Shown here piece by piece: positions 57,338 to 64,000 of a stretch of DNA of 64,000 nt. This DNA comes from Rubrivivax sp. (GTDB lineage: Bacteria; Pseudomonadota; Gammaproteobacteria; Burkholderiales; Burkholderiaceae_C). The first letter of the stretch is position 1; every line of letters begins with the position of its first letter. A program made the translations under genes and the position numbers. The stretch lies in NCBI GenBank assembly GCA_020248945.1, contig JADCGQ010000008.1:62001-126000 (forward strand), given 5' to 3'. The notes beneath the pieces are model-generated. The model saw nothing but the letters and a program-made list of their open reading frames with translations. It was not told the DNA's origin and ran no database searches.

Positions 57338-59490
57338 GCAGCAGACTCCTTCAGCAGCGCCTTCTTCAGGCGCTCGAATTCGCGGTCACCGTCGAGCGTG
57401 CGGCGCGTGCTCGACAAGGCCGTGGTGATGCGGGTGCGGGCAGTGTCGGGTGCAGCGTCGGGTGTCTCGGGCTGCAGCCAGACCCACAGGCGCCGGTCGC
57501 GCACGTAGAGCATCATGAAGACGCCCAGGATCAGCAGCGCGCAGCCGAGGTAGACCAGCGTCTGCCCGGGCGCGCGCGCCACCTGGAACACGCTGGCCTG
57601 CACCTGCTTGAAGTCCTTCAACTGGAAGATCATCGGCGCCGGGTAGAAGTAGCTGTCGGCCAGCGACGTGACGGCCAGCGTCATGAAGCGTTCGGCCTCC
57701 GGGCTCGGCTTGAGTGCCGCAAGACCGGCCTGCTCACGCGTGAGGTTCACCAGCTCGAACAGCGAGCCGTTGAGGATGCGCAGCATGACCTCGCTGACGC
57801 GCATGCGGTCGGCTTCGGGCACGGTGGCCTCGAGGAAGTCGGCCAGCGCCTGCAGGCCATTGACCTTGGCGCCTTGCGTACCCGGCAGCTTGCCTGGCTC
57901 GGTGCCGGCGAAGAGGCCCAGCACCCGGCGTGTCGTGCCCAGCAGCTGCTCGGCGACCTCGGGGCGGTCGGCCGGCGCGGCCAGCGCCACGTAGCGGCGG
58001 GCGGCACGGTCGCGCTGGGCCGGATCGTCGAGCGCCTGGCGCAGCCGCATCCAGCCGTCGATCTGGCCCTGCTCGTCGGCCGGCACGCGCAGGTAGCGGA
58101 ACTCGTCCTGCGGCGATTCGCGCATGCCGAACAGGAAGACCGCTGCGCCCTCGAGCATCACCGGCGACATGAAGTTCTGGAACTCGCGCGCCTGGCCGGC
58201 GGCGTCGCGGATGCGGTAGGTGATGCTGGGGCCGATGTTGGTGAGGTCGCGCTTGGTCACGGTCTTGTCGCCGGCGCCCAGGCGCTGGTCGAGCGAGTGC
58301 ACGAGGTCGACGCTGCGCACGTCGGCGCCGGCGCTGTCGGCACCACCCGCCGGGCCGCTCATGTTCTCGACGTTGATGACGCGCAGCGTCGCGAACTCCA
58401 GCGTCGACTTCTCCTCGCCCTTCGGGCCGGTGCTCACCAGCTGCGTGCTGCCGCCGATCTGGCCTTGCACGTCGAAGCCCTGGCCCGGGCCCAGCGGCAG
58501 CGCGCGCAGCGTGACGCTGGAGCCGCCGTCGTCGAAGCTGCTCTGGTAGATGGCGACGCCGCGGTGGTAGGCAGGCTTGTTGACCTCGACGCGGTGCTCG
58601 ATCTTATGGCCGCTCTCGTGGTCGTGCACGACGATCTCGCTGGCAAAGAGGCGCGGCATGCCGGTGGGGTAGTACTCGACGATGAAGCGCTTGAGCTCGA
58701 CATCGAAGGGCAGGTCCTGCAGCACCACGCCGCCGGGCATGGTGAGCACGGCGGTGCTGGCCTTCAGGCCCTCGGGCACGAACAGGTTGCCGCGGAAGGT
58801 GGGGTTGGTGGCGGCCAGCCGGTGCTGCTCGGGCACGTCGGGGATCAGGCCGCCGCCGGCGAACACGCTCTTGCCGAAGATCGCCATCTGCGCCCGCACC
58901 ATCAGGTCGCCGTCGAGCAGGCCGCCGATGCACACCAGCACGATCGCCGAGTGCGCCGCGAGGTAGCCGATCTTGTTGGGCCGGCCCTTGCGCGCCGCGA
59001 TCATCACGCCGCTGTCGCGCGTCTGCACCTTGGCATGCCAGCCCTGCGCCACCAGCAGGCCGCTGACGCGTGCCAGCGCATCGGCCGGCGCCTCGGCCAC
59101 CGCGGCCTGGCCCTTGTGCGCAAAGGCCACCAGGCTCTTCTCGCGGATGTCTTCCTTGTACTGCGTCCAGTCGGCAATGATCTTCGGCAGGTTGCGCGCG
59201 ATGCACAGGCTGGTCGAGAGCACCAGGAAGGCCAGGATCAGCAGGAACCAGGGCGCGCTGTACACCGTGTGCAGGCGCATCGCCGAGAACACGTCGGCCC
59301 AGAAGGGGCCGAACTGGTTGACGTAGTTGATCGCCGGTTCGTTCTGCTTGACGACCGTGCCGATGACGCTGGCGATGCAGATGATGCTCAGCAGCGAGAT
59401 CGAGAAGCGCATCGACGAGAGCAACTCGACGGTGTCGCGCAGGGTGCGCGAGCCGACGGGAACCTCAACACCCGAGGTGGTGACTGCCAT
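57334..59490 (-). CDS. resB: Cytochrome c maturation protein ResB (Ccs1 type)
   Basis: Partner of CcsB in haem delivery to c-type cytochromes; 718 residues. Hydrophobic segments cluster at the start (MRFSISLLSIICIASVIGTV and LHTVYSAPWFLLILAFLVLS), one near residue 180, and one at the end (GQTLVYLGCALLILGVFMML). In between lies the long periplasmic domain of the family. KQNEPAINYVNQFGPFWADV is a ResB hallmark. ATG 59490 is preferred; an in-frame GTG at 59511 would add 7 residues and has no better ribosome site. Confidence 0.93.
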   Translation of the reverse strand: MAVTTSGVEVPVGSRTLRDTVELLSSMRFSISLLSIICIASVIGTVVKQNEPAINYVNQFGPFWADVFSAMRLHTVYSAPWFLLILAFLVLSTSLCIARNLPKIIADWTQYKEDIREKSLVAFAHKGQAAVAEAPADALARVSGLLVAQGWHAKVQTRDSGVMIAARKGRPNKIGYLAAHSAIVLVCIGGLLDGDLMVRAQMAIFGKSVFAGGGLIPDVPEQHRLAATNPTFRGNLFVPEGLKASTAVLTMPGGVVLQDLPFDVELKRFIVEYYPTGMPRLFASEIVVHDHESGHKIEHRVEVNKPAYHRGVAIYQSSFDDGGSSVTLRALPLGPGQGFDVQGQIGGSTQLVSTGPKGEEKSTLEFATLRVINVENMSGPAGGADSAGADVRSVDLVHSLDQRLGAGDKTVTKRDLTNIGPSITYRIRDAAGQAREFQNFMSPVMLEGAAVFLFGMRESPQDEFRYLRVPADEQGQIDGWMRLRQALDDPAQRDRAARRYVALAAPADRPEVAEQLLGTTRRVLGLFAGTEPGKLPGTQGAKVNGLQALADFLEATVPEADRMRVSEVMLRILNGSLFELVNLTREQAGLAALKPSPEAERFMTLAVTSLADSYFYPAPMIFQLKDFKQVQASVFQVARAPGQTLVYLGCALLILGVFMMLYVRDRRLWVWLQPETPDAAPDTARTRITTALSSTRRTLDGDREFERLKKALLKESAA

Positions 59491-59540
59491 GCGCTGGATT
59501 ATGGTTGGCACAGCCCGTTGCAGCAGGTAATGAAACGCGA

Positions 59541-59563
59541 AGGGCCGGCGGTGAGCCGGCCCT
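59541..59563 (-). terminator. Hairpin, probable terminator or attenuator after the cytochrome c gene
   Basis: A perfect 9-bp stem AGGGCCGGC/GCCGGCCCT with a 5-base loop lies 32 bases downstream of the cytochrome stop on the minus strand. It is followed by TCGCGTTTCATTACC, only moderately T-rich. It may reduce read-through from the abundant cytochrome message into resB. Confidence 0.5.
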
Positions 59564-59595
59564 GTGCCTGGGTTCAGGTGCGCTTCAGGTTTGCG

Positions 59596-60228
59596 TCAGC
59601 GCAGCCCGGCAGCGAAGTCGGACACCGCCTTGATCTCGCGCTCGGTCATCTTGCCGGCGATGGTGATCATCTGCGCGTTGTTGCCGCGCTCGCCCAGGCG
59701 GAAGGCGTTCATCTGCGCTTCGGTGTAGGCCGCGTGCTGCCCGGCGATGCGCGGGTACTGCGCGGGCATGCCGCTGCCGGCCGGGCCATGGCAGGCCGCG
59801 CAGGCCGGCACGCCCTTGGCGGCGATGCCACCGCGCCAGATGGACTCGCCCAGCGCCACGGTGTCCTTGTTGCCGGCAAAGCCCTTCGGCGCGGGCTTGC
59901 TGGCGTAGAAGGCAGAGATGTGCTTCATGTCCTCTTCGGACAGCGCGGCAACCATGCCGGCCATGATGGCGTTCTTGCGCTTGCCGCTCTTGAACTCGAT
60001 GAGCTGCTTGACCAGGTACTCGGGGTGCTGGCCCTGGAGGATGGGGTTGGCCGGCGCACCGCGCGAGCCGTCGGCGGTGTGGCAGGCCAGGCAGGTGGCG
60101 GCCAGTTGCTGGCCCTTGGCCAGATCGGGCTTGAAGGCCGGTGCCGGTGCGGCAGCCAGGGCAGATGCCACCGGCAGGGAGCTCAGGGCGAGGGCGGCGA
60201 GCGTGGCGGACAGGGTCGGCAGCTTCAT
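59596..60228 (-). CDS. Dihaem cytochrome c (c4 type)
   Basis: A 210-residue periplasmic electron carrier. The signal peptide (MKLPTLSATLAALALSSLPV to ALAA) is followed by two class I cytochrome domains with haem sites CLACH and CAACH. Methionine ligands probably lie in AIMAGMVAAL and AQMITIAGKM. Tandem domains of about 90 residues are the mark of cytochrome c4, which delivers electrons to terminal oxidases. Start 60228 begins at the leader. It stands first in the minus-strand block with its own maturation factors resB and ccsB, and is divergent from engB. Confidence 0.94.
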   Translation of the reverse strand: MKLPTLSATLAALALSSLPVASALAAAPAPAFKPDLAKGQQLAATCLACHTADGSRGAPANPILQGQHPEYLVKQLIEFKSGKRKNAIMAGMVAALSEEDMKHISAFYASKPAPKGFAGNKDTVALGESIWRGGIAAKGVPACAACHGPAGSGMPAQYPRIAGQHAAYTEAQMNAFRLGERGNNAQMITIAGKMTEREIKAVSDFAAGLR

Positions 60229-60309
60229 TCGAGGGCTTTCGGGTGGGCGCGGATCCGGCCGCTGCACACGCAGCCCGCCGGACAAAACCCATGAATTTTA
60301 CAATGCACC

Positions 60310-61071
60310 ATGACACCGCCCTTTCGTGCCCCCCCCGCCGCGCCGACCGCAGCCCCCAGTCCGCGTCAGAGCAAGGTCGCGGCGCCCTCCGCCGAGGCCC
60401 GCGCCGCGCTGGCGTGGCTGCATGGGGCGCGCTTCCTCACCACGGCCAGCAAGCTCGATCAGCTGCCCGCCGATGAACTGCCTGAGATCGCCTTCGTCGG
60501 CCGCAGCAACGCCGGCAAGAGCACGGCCATCAACCGCCTGACGCAGCAAAAGCGCCTGGCCTTCGCCTCGCGCACGCCGGGCCGCACGCAGCACATCAAC
60601 CTCTTCGATGTCGGCCCGCGCGACGCCGTCGAGGTGCGCCTGGCCGACCTGCCCGGTTATGGCTACGCCGCGGTCGCGCGCACGGCCAAGCTGCGCTGGC
60701 AGGAGGTGATGGCGCAGTACCTCGAGCGCCGCCGTTCGCTGCACGGCGTGGTGCTGATGGCCGACTCGCGCCTGGGCCTCACCGAGCTCGACCATCGCCT
60801 GCTGGCGCTGATGTCGCAGCGCATCATCACCGGCGAGGTGCGCCTGCTCGTGCTGCTGACCAAGGTCGACAAGCTCAACCGCAACGACGCGCAGAAGGCG
60901 TTGCGCGACACCGGCGAGGCGCTGGCCGAACTGGGCTCCGAGGCGTCCGACATCGGCATCACGACGTTTTCCGCGCTCTCGGGTCTGGGCCTGGGCGATG
61001 TGGCGGAGGCCCTGCGCGGCTGGGTGCCCGCGCAGCCCGAGTCAGCGGTGGCCCCGCCGGTTGCGCCATGA
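60310..61071 (+). CDS. engB: Ribosome biogenesis GTPase EngB (YihA/YsxC)
   Basis: Essential GTPase for large-subunit assembly; 253 residues including a 45-residue polar N-terminal extension. The G motifs are clear: G1 GRSNAGKSTAINRL, G2 SRTPGRTQHINLFD, G3 LADLPGYGYAAVAR, G4 LLTKVDKLNR, G5 FSALSGLG. The EngB-type spacing and the AGKST P-loop are diagnostic. The adjacency to a divergent dihaem cytochrome c4 gene is recurrent in beta- and gammaproteobacteria. Its stop overlaps the next gene (ATGA). Confidence 0.96.
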   Translation: MTPPFRAPPAAPTAAPSPRQSKVAAPSAEARAALAWLHGARFLTTASKLDQLPADELPEIAFVGRSNAGKSTAINRLTQQKRLAFASRTPGRTQHINLFDVGPRDAVEVRLADLPGYGYAAVARTAKLRWQEVMAQYLERRRSLHGVVLMADSRLGLTELDHRLLALMSQRIITGEVRLLVLLTKVDKLNRNDAQKALRDTGEALAELGSEASDIGITTFSALSGLGLGDVAEALRGWVPAQPESAVAPPVAP

Positions 61072-61964
61072 GTGCCGTTCGCACGTTCGACACGGCGCTG
61101 CCCCACGGCGTGACGCTGGCCTGCCGCGCGGCCGGGCAGGCCCCCGTGCAGGCGCTGCTGCTGCATGGGTTTCCGGAGGCCGCCTTTGCCTGGGACGAGG
61201 TGCTCGAGCGGCTGGCCCCGCGCCATGCGGCGCTGGCGCCCAACCAGCGCGGCTACCCGGGCTCGACGGCGCCCGAAGGTGACGGCGCCTACCGCGCCCG
61301 CCACCTGGTGACGGACCTCGTGGCGCTGATCGAGCAACTCGGCGCGCCACTGCCGCTGCTGGTGGCGCACGACTGGGGCGGTGCCGTGGCCTGGAACCTC
61401 GCAGCCCAGCGGCCGGAGCTGATCCGCCGGCTGCTCATCATCAACTCGCCGCACCCGGCCACCTTCCTGCGCGAGCTGCGCGACGACGCCGAGCAGCAGG
61501 CCGCCAGCGCGTACATGAACTTCCTCGTGCGGCCCGATGCCGCGGCGCTGCTGGCCGAAGACGACTTCCGCCGGCTCTGGCCGTTTTTCGGCGGCGCCGC
61601 CTGGCTCGACGAGGCCACGCGCCAGCACTACCGCCAGGCCTGGCGCAACGGCGGCCGCGGGCTCGATCCGATGCTGGCCTGGTACCGTGACTCGCCGCTG
61701 CGCCCGGGCGCCGGCGAGAGCGACCCCCTCCACCGCATCGAGCTGCCCGACGACGCCGTGACGGTGACCGTGCCGACCACGGTGCTGTGGGGTGAGCAGG
61801 ACGTGGCGCTGCGCCCGGGCCTGCTGCGTGGGCTGGAACGCTGGGTGCCGCAACTCGACGTCCGCCGCGTGGCCCAAGGCACGCACTGGCTGGTGCACGA
61901 GCAGCCGGCGCTGGTGGCCGCGACCATCGCCGAGCAGATCGACCTCGCCCTGGCCCGAGCCTAG
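61068..61964 (+). CDS. Alpha/beta hydrolase, epoxide hydrolase/dehalogenase-like
   Basis: A 298-residue alpha/beta hydrolase. LLLHGFPEAAFAWDEVLERL is the HGxP oxyanion motif, and VAHDWGGAVAWNLAA gives an aspartate nucleophile (HDWGG), which points to epoxide hydrolases or haloalkane dehalogenases rather than serine esterases. VLWGEQDVALRPG supplies the acid and GTHWLVHEQPALV the histidine. The cap holds the usual tyrosine-bearing helices (HYRQAWRNGGRG). The ATG overlaps the engB stop, though a functional link is unlikely. The stop overlaps the convergent DUF1631 gene by 4 bases. Confidence 0.87.
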   Translation: MSAVRTFDTALPHGVTLACRAAGQAPVQALLLHGFPEAAFAWDEVLERLAPRHAALAPNQRGYPGSTAPEGDGAYRARHLVTDLVALIEQLGAPLPLLVAHDWGGAVAWNLAAQRPELIRRLLIINSPHPATFLRELRDDAEQQAASAYMNFLVRPDAAALLAEDDFRRLWPFFGGAAWLDEATRQHYRQAWRNGGRGLDPMLAWYRDSPLRPGAGESDPLHRIELPDDAVTVTVPTTVLWGEQDVALRPGLLRGLERWVPQLDVRRVAQGTHWLVHEQPALVAATIAEQIDLALARA

Positions 61965-63637
61965 GCTGCGGTTTCGGCGGCCACGTCCTGCTGAACGCGT
62001 TGGGCGGCGCTGCCGACGATCGAGCGCACGCGCAGCGTCTTCACCAGCCCGTGGCTGTGCATCAGGGCCAGCGCGCGGCTGCGCACGGCCCAGGTCTCGT
62101 CGCTCGCACCGTCGCCGAAGAGCAGGTACTCGCCCTGCTCGCCACGCCACAGCAGCTGCGCCTGCAGCCAGCGGCCTTGCAGGAACATGCGTGCCCAGTC
62201 GCCGGTGTCCAGCGCAGCCAGCCAGGCTTCGGCGGCCGACACGCTTTGCGCGGGCGTCACGCCGGAGTCGATGAACTCGGCCGGCACGGTGTCGAGCTGG
62301 TGGGCATCGAGCGGCCCGTTCAGCGTGCTGGGCGCCGCGTCCCGGCGGCTGTCCTTCAGCTTGAGTTCGGACTTCTGCAGTGCGCCGACCTGCGACGCCA
62401 GCGTGGCCAGTCGGCGCTGCATCCGCTTGTCGAGGAAGCCTTGCAGATGGTCCCAGGCCCAGCGGTACAGGCCGGTGTGCTGCACCGCCTCGCTGGCCAG
62501 CTGGTCGATGGTGGCCTGCGCCGTGCGCAACAGGGCCAGGCGCTCCGGGTCGCCGCCATGCGGCGTCATCTCGGCAATGAACACCAGCTGGTTGATGTAG
62601 CGCCACAGCGGGTGGCGGTCGTGGTCGAGCAGGCTGCGGTCGCGGATGGCCAGGCGCATCGCCGGGCCGTGCAGGCGCGAGATCAACAGCGTCACGTCCT
62701 GCGGCACCCGGCGGTCGGCGATCATGGCCTCGAACAGGCGGCTCACCAGCTCGATGGCCTGGCGGTCGGCGCGTTGCGTCGTGCCGCGGGCCACATCGGT
62801 CCAGCGCTCCAGCGGCATCGCGCCCGTGCGCGGAGCCGGTGGCGGCACGGCGACGAGGTGCGTGCCGTGCTGGGTGTCCAGCGGCGCCGGCATCGTCTCG
62901 CTGATGCGGTGCAGGTCGGGGCTGTAAGTCGACAGCACCGAACGGCCCCCGCGGCGCGAGCCCGAGGGCAGGATCAGCGTGCGGTAGGCCGCTGGCTCCA
63001 CGCCTTGGCTTTCGAGCCGCGAGGTCGATGCCGCGTAGCCCGTGCGCAGCAGCTGCGCCAGCGGCATGGCGCACTCGCGCATGAAGGCGATCTGGTGCCC
63101 GCGCGAAAGCGGCAGGGCCTGCGCTGCGACCCAGGTGGCGCGCGCGTAGGTGGCCGGGCGGAAGGGGTTGTGGTCCTGCGCCATGTCGAGATCGCCGAAC
63201 ATCGCGGCCACGAAGGTCTGCAGCTCGCGCAGCTCGTACTCGGCGGTGCTCTTGATGCCCTCGATGGCATGCGACAGCTCCACCTCGACGGCCACTTCCT
63301 CTTCGTCGACGAGCGCCAGCACCTGCGGCCGCGCCGCCGTGGGGCCCGCATGCGCGCCAGTGTCGGGGCTGACCCGGCGCGTCAGCTCGGACTGCACCTG
63401 TTCGCGCAGGCTGTGCATGAAGTAGTCCACCAGGCGCGCGCGCTGGGCCTGGACCGAGTGCAGCATGTCGCCGACGGCGTTGCGCTGGCTGCCCTTGAGG
63501 CCGGCCAGCTGGCGGCCGGCGCCGCCAATCACGCCGTCGAGCACCTGGTCGAAGAGCATGGGCGCACGCAGCAGCTCGTCGTCGACGAACTGGCGGAACA
63601 GCGGCGAAAGCGGACGGGCGCTCATGGTTCGCTGCAT
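61961..63637 (-). CDS. DUF1631 family protein
   Basis: A 558-residue, mostly helical cytoplasmic protein. Segments such as LVDEEEVAVEVELSHAIEGI, NPFRPATYARATWVAAQALP, LISRLHGPAMRLAIRDRSLL and HPLWRYINQLVFIAEM are characteristic of DUF1631, a proteobacterial family. Related DUF1631 proteins have been linked to cyclic-di-GMP-like PilZ domains in some species; the C-terminal part here (WLQAQLLWRGEQGEYLLFGD) looks like such a beta segment. Function is not known. ATG 63637 was chosen; ATG 63625 is 4 residues downstream and equally possible. It is convergent with the hydrolase and lies downstream of groEL, from which a terminator separates it. Confidence 0.85.
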   Translation of the reverse strand: MQRTMSARPLSPLFRQFVDDELLRAPMLFDQVLDGVIGGAGRQLAGLKGSQRNAVGDMLHSVQAQRARLVDYFMHSLREQVQSELTRRVSPDTGAHAGPTAARPQVLALVDEEEVAVEVELSHAIEGIKSTAEYELRELQTFVAAMFGDLDMAQDHNPFRPATYARATWVAAQALPLSRGHQIAFMRECAMPLAQLLRTGYAASTSRLESQGVEPAAYRTLILPSGSRRGGRSVLSTYSPDLHRISETMPAPLDTQHGTHLVAVPPPAPRTGAMPLERWTDVARGTTQRADRQAIELVSRLFEAMIADRRVPQDVTLLISRLHGPAMRLAIRDRSLLDHDRHPLWRYINQLVFIAEMTPHGGDPERLALLRTAQATIDQLASEAVQHTGLYRWAWDHLQGFLDKRMQRRLATLASQVGALQKSELKLKDSRRDAAPSTLNGPLDAHQLDTVPAEFIDSGVTPAQSVSAAEAWLAALDTGDWARMFLQGRWLQAQLLWRGEQGEYLLFGDGASDETWAVRSRALALMHSHGLVKTLRVRSIVGSAAQRVQQDVAAETAA

Positions 63638-63724
63638 TGTGGGCAAGGCGTCGGCATCCCCATCGCCTGAACAACACCCGGAAAGTGCCCGATAAGCGGC
63701 CGGGGCAGGGCAAGCGGCGGCCAT

Positions 63725-63756
63725 GAAAAAGGGCCCGCGCCTTTCGGCGCGAGCCC
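63725..63756 (-). terminator. Rho-independent terminator of groEL
   Basis: On the minus strand GGGCTCGCGCC pairs with GGCGCGGGCCC (11 bp with one G-T pair, short GAAA-like loop) and is followed directly by TTTTTC. It lies 36 bases after the groEL stop and ahead of the DUF1631 gene, so the chaperonin message should end here. Confidence 0.9.
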
Positions 63757-63791
63757 TGCAGCCATCGCGGCAAGCCGCGATGTGCCGGGTC

Positions 63792-64000
63792 TTACATGTC
63801 CATGCCCATGCCGCCCATGCCGCCCATGCCACCGCCGCCACCGGGCATCGGGGTCTCTTCCTTGGGGGCCTCGGCAACCATGCACTCGGTCGTCAGCATC
63901 AGGCTGGCCACCGACGCGGCGTTCTGCAGCGCGGTGCGCGTGACCTTGGTGGGATCCAGGATGCCCATCTCGATCATGTCGCCGTAGGTGTCGTTGGCGG
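63792..64000 (-). CDS. groL: Chaperonin GroEL, C-terminal end (5' part outside window)
   Basis: About 69 residues of the 60-kDa chaperonin are visible up to the window edge. The frame reads [20 protein letters not shown], then [20 protein letters not shown], and ends in the diagnostic Gly-Gly-Met tail [11 protein letters not shown]. The stop is TAA at 63792-63794. The ATP-binding and apical domains, and groES, lie beyond the edge. The gene is followed by a clear terminator at 63725-63756. Confidence 0.97.
   Translation of the reverse strand, partial: ANDTYGDMIEMGILDPTKVTRTALQNAASVASLMLTTECMVAEAPKEETPMPGGGGGMGGMGGMGMDM

Overview
The window is about 72% GC or higher by eye, densely coded, and rich in ATGA/GTGA start-stop overlaps. 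Family content (Bug-type tricarboxylate-transport binding proteins, a double-length UvrA, System II cytochrome c maturation, poly-3-hydroxybutyrate oligomer hydrolase, a PEP-CTERM protein, and VRPEPVEG-type palindromic repeats) points to a betaproteobacterium of the order Burkholderiales, probably near Rubrivivax, Leptothrix, Methylibium or Aquincola. It reads as ordinary chromosome: no rRNA, tRNA, CRISPR array, phage or insertion sequence is seen. The window starts inside one gene and ends inside groEL.

Layout. 1-4134: end of a probable DUF3482-type protein, then the potassium uptake genes trkA and trkH. 4147-6460: a CbiM-like membrane protein, an orphan Bug binding protein and a DsbA-fold isomerase. 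6495-14994: leucine/isovalerate catabolism (liuB, liuC, liuD, liuE) behind a LiuR-like palindrome, interrupted by a vapBC toxin-antitoxin pair and accompanied by DUF4126, YbaK-type, DUF1289 and DsbA-fold genes. 15000-24200: an acetate-uptake and signalling block (DUF485 protein, ActP symporter, CBS/DUF294 protein, small membrane protein, symporter-domain histidine kinase, receiver-only regulator, and a membrane/PAS/degenerate-kinase protein fused to a DnaQ-like exonuclease). 24276-26793: small genes, an epimerase-like protein and a CHRD/PEP-CTERM protein. 26915-32608: malonate use (GntR regulator, malonyl-CoA decarboxylase, malonyl-CoA synthetase, two Bug binding proteins). 32706-36081: a zinc-ribbon/membrane pair and a sigma-54 activator. 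36113-43201: a cation/proton antiporter and a complete branched-chain-amino-acid-type ABC importer with a hydrolase. 43251-48083: hydroxybutyrate oligomer hydrolase and a two-subunit molybdenum hydroxylase. 48181-53973: giant uvrA. 54010-60228: msrP/msrQ, ccsB/resB and a dihaem cytochrome c, all on the minus strand. 60310-64000: engB, a hydrolase, a DUF1631 protein and the groEL 3' end.

How the genes work together. Much of the window concerns scavenging organic acids and turning them into acyl-CoAs: leucine to acetyl-CoA plus acetoacetate, malonate to malonyl-CoA to acetyl-CoA, acetate import, and hydroxybutyrate oligomer breakdown. The least ordinary part is the 15-24 kb block. There a complete sensor kinase, a stand-alone receiver and a membrane pseudokinase-exonuclease fusion are translationally coupled downstream of an acetate symporter. 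The upstream region carries helically phased TCAG repeats and an 18-bp palindrome. Other points worth checking are palindromic repeat copies inside the uvrA reading frame, the toxin-antitoxin pair inside the leucine operon, and a possible sigma-54 promoter ahead of the ABC importer.
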